DNA from: Entoloma clypeatum
Lineage: Eukaryota; Basidiomycota; Agaricomycetes; Agaricales; Entolomataceae
Length of the DNA stretch: 64,000 nt
Direction: 5' to 3'
Assembly: GCA_963565915.1 (NCBI GenBank)
Contig: OY751488.1
Location: 3,472,001-3,536,000, forward strand
The position numbers and the translations under genes are program-made. Under the pieces are notes generated by a model. That model was not told where the DNA came from and made no database searches. It saw nothing but the letters and a program-made list of their open reading frames with translations. Below, piece by piece: positions 33,986 to 44,310 of this stretch (position 1 is its first letter; every line of letters starts with the position of its first letter).

Positions 33986-34888
33986 CTACTTAGTACGTTG
34001 TTTCTTGTTTGACGGACCCTCCTCCTTGTCCGACTCCTCCTCCTCCTCCGCCTTCTCCGACGGCTCCGAAATCGACATGTCAGAATCGTCCGACAGCTCC
34101 GGCAACTCCAACCTCTTCCTATTCACAATATCTTTCCTTATTCTCCTCGCGATCCTCTTCTCCAGCCTTAATTTGTGCGTCTCCTCCCTCGTATCCATCT
34201 CCGACTCCGACCCTTCCTCCAACACCTCCGGCGACTTGGGTTGATACTCGGCGTTCACCGAGCCTTTGACTGCTGTTAGCAGTCGCCTCATCTGCCTCGT
34301 CTCCGCCAGTATCATCTTGAGGACACCCAAGATGGTGTCCTCCAACCCACTCTCCGATGGCATCTCCGACGTCTTTTTCTTCCCCTTATTCACCTTCACC
34401 GTTTTCTTCACCTCCTTAACCTCCGACTTTCCCTCCAATGCTCTGACCTCGCACTTCTTCTTGTCTTTGACACAACCCTTGCAGGATGACTTATTCCTAA
34501 AACAAAAGGTTAAAACAGAAGAGACGAACCAAAGAAGAACTCACTCATCGCGTTCACATTTGACGCCCTTCACAATGCACCTATTGCAGGTGCCGACCCC
34601 GACCCCCTCTCCAACCGTCGCCGTCATCTCCTCTACCTTCCTCTTCTTTGTCACCTTCTTCTTCCTCTCCGCCTGCGGCCCCCCTGACCCCTTGCTCGAC
34701 GTGCCTTGCGCAACGGCCACTTCATTGGCCCTCTTCTGAGCCGCCAGCTCCGACACCCAACACATCTCCTCTGCTACCTGCGCCGCCTCCGCAGCCCTCT
34801 CTTTCTCCTCAGCCTTCCTCACAGCCTCCTCCTCCGCTGCTTGCTTCTTTGCCTCCACCTCTGCGAGCTTAGCCTGCAGCGCCTCCAT
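33986..34888 (-). CDS. Antisense accessory gene of gypsy A2: Zn2Cys6-like protein, 284 aa
   Basis: Exons 34888-34545 and 34496-33986, with a 48-nt intron (34544-34497) in the same phase (GA|G) and between the same cysteines as in A1. Order: N-terminal coiled coil (about residues 1-60, Ala/Glu/Lys-rich), basic patch, C-x2-C-x6-C-x8-C-x2-C-x6-C (CNRCIVKGVKC ... CKGCVKDKKKC), helical region LKMILAETRQMRRLLTAV, acidic Ser/Glu/Asp segment and the end SNKKQRTK. It converges with pol (27 bp between stops) and starts 123 bp from the 3' LTR. No stops or frameshifts, in contrast to the opposite-strand pol. Confidence 0.83.
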
Positions 34889-35011
34889 CTTCTTTTGAAA
34901 ATCAGAACCACTTGTATGGTATTTTCAACCAATGCATCACATGACACAGTTCACATGCACCAACCACCTAGGTCCTTAGGCCTCATGGGTTCAGCCCTAA
35001 GGGGGAAATAC

Positions 35012-35480
35012 TGTTACATTCCGATCATTTCTGACCAATTCCGACACCTCCGACACCTCTGACATTTTGACTAATACTTATTATGCATTCCTACTGTTAT
35101 GAATCTCGTTACTACGTACATTACTTACATCCGACCATTTTACTTATGTTAAGCAGCTCCGACAGCCACTTGTTATCCGACTCCGATGAAGCCACACATC
35201 CTCTGACATAGTATTTAAACTTATGTAGAATTGTGTATTAGCTTCAGTTTGAATATCAACTTAGATTCGACATCATACCTCCCATCCTCGTTCCGACTCT
35301 TAACTTGAGTCTGACCTCTGACCCTCTGATCCTCCAAAATAAGGACACTGACGTATTATCGAGGGCGCAACACACAAGTTGAAGCCAAGTCCTTGCCCCT
35401 ACATTGCACGTGCTCCAACTCCAACGACCCTCCGACGTGTCCGATGTAGCTCCGACGTTTTTGTCGATCAGTTCTTGACA
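35012..35480 (+). repeat. 3' LTR of gypsy A2
   Basis: Pairs with 28185-28653. Confidence 0.95.
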
Positions 35481-36187
35481 CAGGTGATCCATTATCAAAA
35501 TACTTAGACATCTGATAAGTGCTGGACAGCCATTCAAATCCTTACAAATATCCGCCAGCCCTGCCCCATCATATTGCAGGTCACCTTGCTGGCACCATTT
35601 TGCCCTCTACCACATCCTTTTTAGCTGTGATGCTTCACATGGGATTCTTATAGATGGTTGTTGGATTCAAGGTGCCAGATATCCCATGATCATGAAAGGT
35701 CTGAGTGGCTGAATCTCATAAAATCTAGTGCCTCTTAGAAACCTTGATACATCTAGGTAGCTTTCATCACTCTGTGTTTTTATTATGATAAAAAATCATC
35801 CATCTCATGCCCTGTCAGATTCAAGCTTTCAGATACCCTGGGATCCCGAAAGGTCTGAGTGGTTAAATCTCATAAAATCTAGCACCTCTTAGAAACCTTG
35901 ATACATCTAGATAGCTTTCATCACTCTGTTTTTCAATTACAATAAAAATCATCCTCCTCTTTTTCGATCATATCCTTGTACGGGTGTCCGTTCTCGGCTC
36001 ATACAGGTCAATTCTTGGGAATCACACAAGTGTGGGGGGTCTCCTGAGTCTGGGTGATCTTTGCGAATGTTAGCGCTTCTTGTCTAGCCTTATCTAGCCA
36101 TATGTAAGACTGATATATATTTGAGATATTTTACTTTTTTTAAGACCTTATCTAGCCTTATCCTAATCATCCTGTTTTTCCGATATA
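35481..36187. repeat. Flank duplicate with a tandem unit of about 154 bp
   Basis: 35486-35750 resembles 27920-28180. The stretch around GAAAGGTCTGAGTGG occurs at 35694 and 35848 with about 130 bp of similar following sequence. No gene seen. Confidence 0.5.
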
Positions 36188-36426
36188 CTTGAAGTGCCTT
36201 TGGCAGTCAAAGGCACTTTAAGTCAGTTCCAAGGGGAGGCTTGGGCTTAAGTAGGACTTAAATGCTACTTAGAGCTACTTCTCCCTGACTTGGGCTGACT
36301 TGAAACATTTTCGAAAATGATCACAGAATTTTTCAAGTTGGCCCAAGTCCCATAAAAGTAGGTTTAAGTAGCATTTATCCTACTTAAGCCCAAGCATCCC
36401 CTTGTAACTGACTTAAAGTGACTTTG
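36188..36426 (+). repeat. Foldback MITE-like element
   Basis: Arms of about 60 bp pair end to end: CTTTAAGTCAGTTCCAAGGG... on the left with ...CCCTTGTAACTGACTTAAAG on the right. The left tip also holds a perfect small hairpin, AAGTGCCTTTG/CAAAGGCACTT. The B1 LTR begins right at its right tip. Confidence 0.7.
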
Positions 36427-36828
36427 TGTTACGGACTCTACGGTATGAGGACCACGTCATATCTTTTACTTATCGGCCCGACTCGGTGCCCTCTTACGAA
36501 CTCACTATGTCTAATGTCTACTTTCGCAACCTTCGATTCCCAGTCTGACTCATTACATTACTTCATCATCCCCTTTAGTATACTTCGCTCCCGCGCTGAC
36601 TCGCTTTCCGCAGTCAGCTTACTCACTGTACATAGCCTTCCGCAGTCGCCTTACTCATGTGCACTGCCTTCCGCAGTACTGACTCATCCGCTACCGCCGA
36701 TAGTCAGTACCTATATAAACCTCTTGTACTATAGTAGATTCCTTAGATTTAGCAATCACTTTGCTCTTCGCCTTTCCACTTTCCTGCATACTCTGCCCGA
36801 ACCTTGGAACAGTTTGTTAAGCATAACA
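36427..36828 (+). repeat. 5' LTR of B1 (402 bp)
   Basis: TGTTACGGACTC...GCATAACA. TATATAA near 36713. AGATTTAGCAA (36745-36755) is the complement of TTGCTAAATCT (36831-36841), 2 nt past the LTR end: a self-priming site as in B2. Confidence 0.94.
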
Positions 36829-36888
36829 AGTTGCTAAATCTCGTTAAGTTTGCCCAGAGCGAAGAGAGCAACTACCAGTCGAGTCAAG

Positions 36889-38444
36889 ACGTCGCGCTTC
36901 TTTGAAGACTTCAGCAGTAACCCATTCAGCATGTCAGAAGCCCGACAGGAGGAGCTCAGTCCTCAAGACAGTATCAATTTTACGCTCATCCAGCAGTACA
37001 TCGAATCAGAGATCCGTCGCATCCTACAGCAAGTGCTTGACGAAGAACTAGACAACGACGAGCATTGCCCCCATGGCAAGATAGCAGAGAGCATCCATCT
37101 TGCTCAGCAACACCAGATCGCGTGCTATAACGCCCGACAGAACAAACTCGAAAGCTTTCGCATTCAAAAAGGACCTCAGACAGGTCAGATCACAGACATC
37201 AGAGAGTTTATCAGTGTTCAGACAACTGTTATCATAAGATTGATTAGGACGCTCACATCGAGACGTCCCAGAGTCACATTATCATGTCTTACTTGAAGCA
37301 GCAGATCTATGCCCACTTCACCACTAAAGAGCAACAGACCAAGTACAACCGTTGGGCACGGAACGAGAGACTTGATCCCTTTGCGCGACCAACAGACACA
37401 CAGGAACAGAGATTCCTTAGAGATCTACAGAGGAAATACCCTGAACATTTTGCCACTGATTCCACCGACGAGTCCCCTGCCAAGTTTTCTTTTGACTCTG
37501 CGCAGTCAGATATCGAACAGACGCCTAGAACAGGGACTCATTTTCAATCCTTACCTGTATCCCGAACCCCATCTTCATCCCAACAATCCAACCCCTCTCC
37601 TCCTCCACAGACTCTAGACATGGCAGAAGCTCCGGCAGTACAAACAATGGATACATCCAAGATCATCAAGGATCCTGGGATGTTCAAGGACAGATACACC
37701 TTTGACGAGTGGTGGAAAGCCACCAAACTATACATCAGGTTCCAAAAGAGCCTCACAGATGATCAGGCGATACTATCCCGCATGATGGAAGGGTCTGGCA
37801 GACACTGGGCCAGCAACAAGTTAGACGCTCTTGCTGTTGACAATGGAACATCACCTGGCTAGGCTTCTCCAATGATATCGCCACACGATTCTCTATCGCC
37901 AACAAATCGGTCGCTGCCAAAGCAAGACTTGAAGTCCTGAGACAAGAGAAACGCACTGTTGACAAATTCTTGGACGAATTCAAAGAGCTCTTGAAGCTAT
38001 CAAACCTTGGCAAAGAAACTGGGAAATACATCCTAGAGAAGAACATCAACCTCTGAACAAGTGGCTAGTGATGGCAAGACATACTCTGAGTACACAAAAG
38101 AGATCTGAAACAAGGGACGACAGATGGAAGGACACACACTGGTCATCCGAGGTGGCGGCAACATGCGCACCAGATCGGGTACCACTTATGGTGGTCAGGG
38201 CAAGGCCATGGAGATTGACAAAGCAGGAGTAGCCTGTTGCTACAACTGTCAATGCTTTGGTCACCTGGCTAAAGATGGTTGCAAGTGTTTCAACTGCGAC
38301 CAAGAAGGCCATATTGCGCGCAACTGCCGCAAGCCGAAGAAGAACTCTGGAAGGGTTAGGAAGATGTCTGAGGAAGATGCCGAGAATGGTGAAACCACAA
38401 TCTTAGAAGCTGAAGAGAAGGATTTTCCCAAAGGGTCCGATTAA
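36889..38444 (+). pseudogene. gag: gag of B1
   Basis: Compared with B2, the start ATG is ACG (36889-36891). The N-part (FFEDFSSNPFSMSEARQEEL) and the following part (SYLKQQIYAHFT ...) are in different frames, a -1 shift near 37260-37296 that B2 also shows. Further lesions found only here: short deletions near 37764, 37848 and 38055 and a CGA to TGA stop at 38106. The zinc-knuckle region keeps CFNCDQEGHIARNC but has lost part of the first knuckle. Confidence 0.85.
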
Positions 38445-38493
38445 ACAATGCTAAGTCACGACCCTTATCTATTAAAGGGACTTGCTTGCCTTG

Positions 38494-39840
38494 TATGACT
38501 GCAGACAATAGAACCTATGTCATCCCTGCCAAGCGAGCCGCTGCGTCGACTAAGATTGTGAAGGGAGATAAACCTCTGAAAAGACGAGAGATCAGGCTGT
38601 TAGCTCAGCTCAAAACACGATGAGGACCAAAGGTCATCCGACCTGAGGTTGACAGCGGGTGTGAACACACATGCATCCATCCCAGAATAGTACGCGAACA
38701 GAACCTCCCCAAGTGAGGAATACCACCCATAGCAATTCTAAATGCAGATGGATCACCAAATCGACAACAGAAAGCGAGCCAACTTGCCGAAGTCAAACTG
38801 GATTTGGGAGCACATCAGGAAACCATGGAAGCAATGGTACTGGACATTGGGAGAACAGACATGCTCTTGGGATATGACTGGTTGGTACACCACAACCCCA
38901 CAATCAATTGGACAACAGGTGCAGTAACATTTAACTGGTGCCCAACAACATGTCAAACCAAACACTCGGTTTTCAGGATTAACCTTAATGGTCGCAAACA
39001 CTGGGTTCGCATGGTTGAGGTGTGCGACAAAGATGCACCCAAAAAGTCGGATCAGAAATGGAAGCCTGGAGACCCTATTTTGGAAGCCGTCACTCCCACA
39101 CCACCTCCCACAACCAAACGACCCTCATATGTTGAACGATTTGCTCATCTCTTCGAGAAGGAGAACTTTGATAAGATCCCGAAGGAGAGGGAGTGGGACC
39201 ATGGTATTGAACTTACACCGGACGCACCAAAAGAACTAGAAGGAAATACATATCCTATGACACAAAAGGAACAAGAGGAGTTGGACGCATTCATCGACGA
39301 GGGTCTAGCAACAGGAAGGATCTGCCCATCCAAATCCCCTTATGCCTCCCCTTGCTTCTTCATCAACAAGAAGGATGGTTCCAAACGATTGGTACAAGAT
39401 TACCACATGGTCAATAAATTCATGGTCAAAGACAAGTTTCCACTCCCACAAACATCCAATCTCTTGGACGTGCTGAAAGATGCAGTCTACTTCAATAAGA
39501 TGGACATCATGTGGGGCTATAACAACATCCGGATTAAGGAGGGCAATGAATGGAAAGCTGCCTTCCTCACCAGTTGAGGATTGTTCAAACCATTGGTTAT
39601 GTCTTTTGGTCTTTGCAACTGCCCAGGAATGTTCTCTCAAATGATGGCTAGTCTATTCTGGGACCAGATCTGCCAATGTATCTGTGTGATCTACATGGAT
39701 GACATCATGGTTATTGGTAAAACCAAGGAAGAACTTGCGCGAAACACCAAAGAAATCCTACAGATCCTATCGGACAATGATTTGTTTCTAAAGGAAAAGA
39801 AGTGTTTATGGGAAGTAACAAAATGTCCTATATTGGGATA
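38494..39840 (+). pseudogene. pol: pol 5' part of B1 (protease, RT)
   Basis: Protease V-D-S-G near 38650. RT block KDGSKRLVQDY near 39372; YMDDIMVIG near 39694 (catalytic pair intact). TGA at 38621, 38714 and 39575, each CGA in B2. Cut in frame by Tc1. Confidence 0.87.
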
Positions 39841-41459
39841 CAGTGTCTCACAAAACTAGTTCAATGTTTGTTGCTTTTTGAATACCTTCAAGATAACTCT
39901 GCAAAGAATACCAATTGAATTAAACCTTTGGTATATAATTGAAAGCCCTACTTCAGGGCTTTCAGAATATAAAGGAATCATATGATTTAGATCAGAATCC
40001 ATGGAGATATGATTGAATTAAATCAGCAACTCATTGAATCAGTTTTGTGAGTACCTATGACAATTATCAGAATCAAATGCTTCACTGGTTGTATGGTAAC
40101 CAGTTGTCATGACTTACTGATGGAACTTGAATAGAACCCTGATGGGTTGTCAAGGAAAGTTGTATAAGAAGAATCCAACCTCAACAGCCTCCATAATTAA
40201 TCATGCACCCTATCTCCTCTTCCCACAAGGAAAACATTCTTTCTCTGGCCTCCAATGGTCACTCCACTTGTCATATTGCCTCTAACCTGGGTGTCAGCCA
40301 ACCAACTGTCTCCAGAGTGCTTCAGAATCTTCTTCCTCATCGCAATCTCTCTTCTGGTGGTCATCCATCCAAGCTTTCTCCCACCAACACACGAAACATA
40401 CTTTCACAAATCACCTCAGGGAGAGCCTCCAATGCTGTGCAGGCTACCAAACACATCAACACTGTCATCTCCAATCCTGTCTCCCCAGAAACTGTGAGAA
40501 GGGTTCTCAGAAAACATGAATTCAAGGCTGTAACAAAGAAGAAAAGACCTTTCTTAAAGGCCATACATCGGAAGAGGCGGTTGGCATTTGCTATGAAGCA
40601 CAGGGAATGGACAGTGGAGGACTGGAAGAGGGTCATTTGGTCAGATAAGACCAAAATCAACAGGTTTGGGTCAGATGGCAAGGAATGGGTCTGGAAAAAG
40701 AAGGGTGAGGGGCTTATTGAAAGAGAGGTTCAGGGCACAGTCAAGTTTGGGGGAGGAAATATTATGGTTTGGGATTGTATGGGTTGGGAAGGTGTGGGGA
40801 GACTTGCAGAGGTTGAGGGGAGGATGGATGCTGATCAGTATGTGTCCATTTTGGAGGACAATTTGCTGCCCAGCATGGAGGAGAGTGGAATCTCTGAAGA
40901 GGAGATCATTTTTCAGCAGGACAATGACCCCAAGCACATCTCCAAGAAGGCCAAAAAATGGATGGACAGCAAGAATATTGCTCTGCTGGATTGGCCTGCA
41001 CAGTCCCCAGACCTCAATCCTATTGAACACCTCTGGGTTCATATTAAAAGGAAGTTGAATGAATATCCAACACCACCCAAGGGAGTATGGGAGATTTGGG
41101 ACAGAGCAGCAGAGGTGTGGAATAATATAGAGCCAGAAGTGTGTCAAAACCTGATAGAAAGTATGCCAAGAAGGGTAGAGGCAGTAATCAAAGCTAAGGG
41201 GGGTAATACCAAGTACTAAAGTATAAAATACTGTATTTATTGTACATACTCACAAAACTGATTCAATAAGTCCCTGGAGTAATTTGATCATATATTGATC
41301 ATCTTTTATGGGAATTACATGATTATTGCAGATTCCGAGAGTCCTGAAGCAGGGCTTTTAACCAGGTACCAATACCTTCTTTTGATTGGCATTATTTGCA
41401 ATGTTATTTTGAAGGTATTCACAAAGTAGCAAACATTGAATCAGTTTTGTGAGGCACTG
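39841..41459 (+). mobile_element. Tc1/mariner element, copy 2 (intact, 1619 bp)
   Basis: CAGTG...CACTG between TA dinucleotides. Long TIRs: outer binding-like sites at 39846-39865 and 41436-41455, inner reversed copies at 40032-40051 and 41249-41266. A perfect hairpin GAAAGCCCT/AGGGCTTTC sits in the left TIR (39941-39963). In the left TIR I see only a two-base difference from copy 1 (GAACTAG for GAATCAG). Confidence 0.97.
40203..41219 (+). CDS. Tc1-like DD34E transposase, 338 aa (copy 2)
   Basis: Same protein as 15230-16246. Promoter-like and untranslated DNA is the TIR itself. With intact TIRs and an open frame this copy looks capable of moving. Confidence 0.97.
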   Translation: MHPISSSHKENILSLASNGHSTCHIASNLGVSQPTVSRVLQNLLPHRNLSSGGHPSKLSPTNTRNILSQITSGRASNAVQATKHINTVISNPVSPETVRRVLRKHEFKAVTKKKRPFLKAIHRKRRLAFAMKHREWTVEDWKRVIWSDKTKINRFGSDGKEWVWKKKGEGLIEREVQGTVKFGGGNIMVWDCMGWEGVGRLAEVEGRMDADQYVSILEDNLLPSMEESGISEEEIIFQQDNDPKHISKKAKKWMDSKNIALLDWPAQSPDLNPIEHLWVHIKRKLNEYPTPPKGVWEIWDRAAEVWNNIEPEVCQNLIESMPRRVEAVIKAKGGNTKY

Positions 41460-41461
41460 TA

Positions 41462-43253
41462 TGCTCAAATGCCTGACAAGAAGGTTTTGATCTTCAATCT
41501 TTCGACTTGTTTCCTATCGTGAGATAAACAGGCCACAGTTTAACAGAACTGAAAGACATGAGCTGCGTGCCATCAGAGGCAAACATAAGACCAAGCACAA
41601 CCCTTGGGAGATCGCATCCATGCTTGGGAGGAGAATCCTGGAGCTTGTTGTGAGCCTCGATGAAAGCATCGGATGTGTACAGCTCACCATGAATCCGGAC
41701 CAGCTCACAAGTGACATCTGGTTGCCAAAACAACTTGTAAGGTTCAAAATGCATGTGGGGATGCATGGATGGTTGGGTGAGCCTCTCCCTAATCATGGAC
41801 ATCAACCTGCAATGATGGAAAATACCAGCATTGAATTCTTTTGAACCAGGGTGCAGCATCCTTTTAGAAAAAGAAACAATGATTTTGACTGGTGTTTTGA
41901 TCCAGCCCCTATCGTCCTCCCAGTCATCTTCTTTATTCAAGGCCTCGCAGCGCTTAGTGTTTTGAAGTCCAGTCTCAAAGACCTAGAACTGGACCAGAAC
42001 CAGACTGGTAAATACTGGTGAAAGACTGGACTGCAGTCTCAAGTTTCAGATTTTTGAGGATTGACCAGTCTCAGGTTCTTCAAATTTTGGAAAAAAAGAA
42101 GACTGGTTCAACACCAGTCTTAATTTGAGACTCAAAAAATGTAAACTGGTCATAGGTTCACACAGGTTCTTATAGGTCCACATAGATTTGTTCATCAAAG
42201 CTTCTATAAAATGTTTTGAAATGTGTCATAAATGATATTTTGAAACAGGTTTAATGAATTGGAAGATTACCAGTTTAAACCAGTTCGAACCAGTCCTGGT
42301 TTACTTTTTTGAGAAAGGAAAGACTGGTTCACCAGTCTTTGACCAGTCCAGTCCTGGTTTTAGTGTTTTGGAGAAACCACTCAACCAGTCTTGGTTCTAG
42401 GTTCTTAATTTTTTGGGCAAAAAACTGGACTGGACTGGACTTTCGAACACTAGCAGCGCTCCCTGCTTAGCTGCACATCAATTAGTCACCAATTCTTTCC
42501 TGCAACATCCTCTGGATGAAAATCTGGATGCCTGACTATCTTGAGGAGGTTTTGGAAGCTTGACAGTGATTTTCTTTCACCATTATTCCAGTACCATTCT
42601 CCTAGCAAAAACGATGATAAGTTAGGATATGGACCATAACTGTGGACCAGAGTGGACGTGTCTGAGTTGCTAGGTGGGACAGGATCGTGATCTGGAGGAG
42701 AGGGGGATTGGTCTGGAGACTCGTTCAAGTCATCAGGTGTGATATATGCACCAGGATCGTGATCTGGAAAGTGAGTCGCATAGTATTGCCAAAAAAGTCC
42801 AAATACATTGCATGTGGATTTGAGGATCTTTCTGACCAGTGAGGCAGGCACTGAGCATTGCTGAGATGGAGGCTGAGGAGCATTTGAGACCGCCGGCGTA
42901 TCCTCTGGTGTGACCTGAAGGGATGAAGGGGGGAGTGCAGCTGGAGGTACAGCTGCAATATCTTGATAGCGCTTGGGAAGTTGGCGATGTTCGCGGTGTG
43001 TTCGACATTCTGCCAAAGGTCGGCAGAGATCTTCGCAGTCCATGAAGGCCTCGCCGTTCTGACAAAAACCAAAAAGAAAAAAGGATAATGTTGATAAAAA
43101 ACATTCCACAAGGGAGGATCTTACCTGCTGAAGGCCAGGCAAAAAGGCATCATCCGAAGGCAATCCGGCAGGCACAAATTGGTGCAAAGATCCAAGAACT
43201 CCTGGCTGGACAAGTTCTTCTGGTTTGTGAGAGCAGGGAGCTTCAGGTTGCAT
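41462..43253 (-). pseudogene. Plavaka-type transposase, N-terminal half
   Basis: ATG at 43253; intron 43124-43059 (GTAAGA...GTCAG). A Cys/His segment, CEDLCRPLAECRTHREHRQLPKRYQD, resembles the N-terminal zinc finger of Plavaka. GEWYWNNGERKSLSSFQNLLKIVRHPDF follows, then after a MITE DRGWIKTPVKIIVSF, KLFWQPD, RIHGELYTSDAFIEAHNKLQ and LKLWPVYLTIGNKSK up to Tc1. Stops follow K-N-W (near 42486) and S-K-D (41494). The reading SCQAFEHIAYLQTASETSY runs from here across to 16611 once Tc1 and one TA are removed. Confidence 0.87.
41955..42452. mobile_element. hAT-like MITE in the Plavaka gene (498 bp)
   Basis: TIRs TAGTGTTTTGAAGTCC and GGACTTTCGAACACTA, with an 8-bp duplication gcagcgct (41947-41954, 42453-42460). 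Both fit hAT. The interior is rich in ACTGG/CCAGT words. Removing it and one duplication restores the transposase frame (QLSRERCEALNKEDD). Confidence 0.88.
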
Positions 43254-44052
43254 GGTTTCTGTTTTACAATGCTTGTTTTCTTGCCATATCTGTCTGGCCT
43301 TGTTTTGCTTTTGTTTTTTTGCATACCCACATGATGCAATCTTGAGACCCCCTTGGTGGCAAGTCCATTGGCAGGGTGCTGGACAAGGAGGATAGAGGAT
43401 GGGGAAAGAGCAGCAGGGAAGGCCTTTAAGTTGATCATGATTGAGTCATTCCATTAGCGTGTGAACGAATATAATTGTCGCATGACTCAGCAGATGGGAG
43501 ATTGACCCTCCTGGAATACAGACACAACCCAGCGATGAAGCCGCTGGTGGGTTTGGGATGTTAGGAACTGGATCTCGGGCTAAAAAATAGTGAATTCAGA
43601 ACTCCAGGCTTTTTGGTTATATAGGGAGGCAGACTTATGGATGACAGGTTTAACCAGTTCAAACCAGTTTAAACCACTGACCTTCATACAAGCCAGAGGG
43701 CCTCTCACTCAGACAAAAATGACAGAAAATGAGACAAGACCAATGGGAGCCTGGTCCCACCAGTCTTGCCAATCTTACATTATAGAACTAGATGAGTCTA
43801 ACTACAGTAAATACAAAAAAAAACCCTGCATCTAACTACATTACATACTAAAAAAAATGTTATGAACTGGTTAATCGCAGTTAAGGTTAAAGTTAAGACT
43901 TTTCTGAAAACTTCTTAACCAGTTAAAGTCAAGTTAAAGCATTTTGGACCAATTAACTCAATTTAACTTGACTTCAAAACACTACTCAGACATGGCAAGG
44001 CTCTGCTCTTGATTAATACTTAGCAAGGCAAGTTCCAGAACCAGGCACCAAT
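43254..44052. other. No gene; AT-rich MITE-like stretch at about 43855-43983
   Basis: 43855-43983 is full of GTTAA/TTAAC words and ends CTTCAAAACACTA, like the hAT-MITE end. Otherwise upstream flank of the Plavaka gene, with nothing recognised. Confidence 0.4.
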
Positions 44053-44310
44053 TAGTGTTTGAAAGTCCAGTCCAGTCCAGTTTTTTACCCTTAAAATGAG
44101 TGAACCTAGAACCTGAACCTATGCATAGGTTCAGTCCAGTTTGTGACCAGTTCATAGATTTAAACCTATAAAACCAGGTAAAAACCTGCGAAACTGGACT
44201 GAACCAGGCCAAAGTTCAACTATTTTGAAGAAAGAAAGACTGGACCAGTGGCAAAGTCCAGTCCAGTTCAGGTCTCAAACCAAATTTTAGAACTGGACTT
44301 CGAAACACTA
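44053..44310. mobile_element. hAT-like MITE, short form (258 bp)
   Basis: TAGTGTTTGAAAGTCC ... GGACTTCGAAACACTA, with flanks gcaccaat and gcttcaat (6 of 8 match, an aged duplication). CCAGTCCAGT-rich interior. Confidence 0.75.

Larger units (their letters stand above)
28185..35480 (+). mobile_element. Ty3/gypsy chromovirus A2, decayed
   Basis: LTRs 28185-28653 and 35012-35480 (469 bp each), flanked by a 5-bp duplication caggt (28180-28184, 35481-35485). The purine tract AAGGGGGAAATAC ends at 35011. Same layout as A1, including the antisense gene. The gag region contains a solo family-B LTR. The sense genes carry more than ten stops. Confidence 0.96.
36427..39840 (+). mobile_element. Family-B gypsy, 5' half (B1), cut at a Tc1
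   Basis: 5' LTR, primer site, gag, protease and the first part of RT, ending at ...CPILGY beside the TA of Tc1 copy 2. The 3' half is at 12397-14730. Confidence 0.93.
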
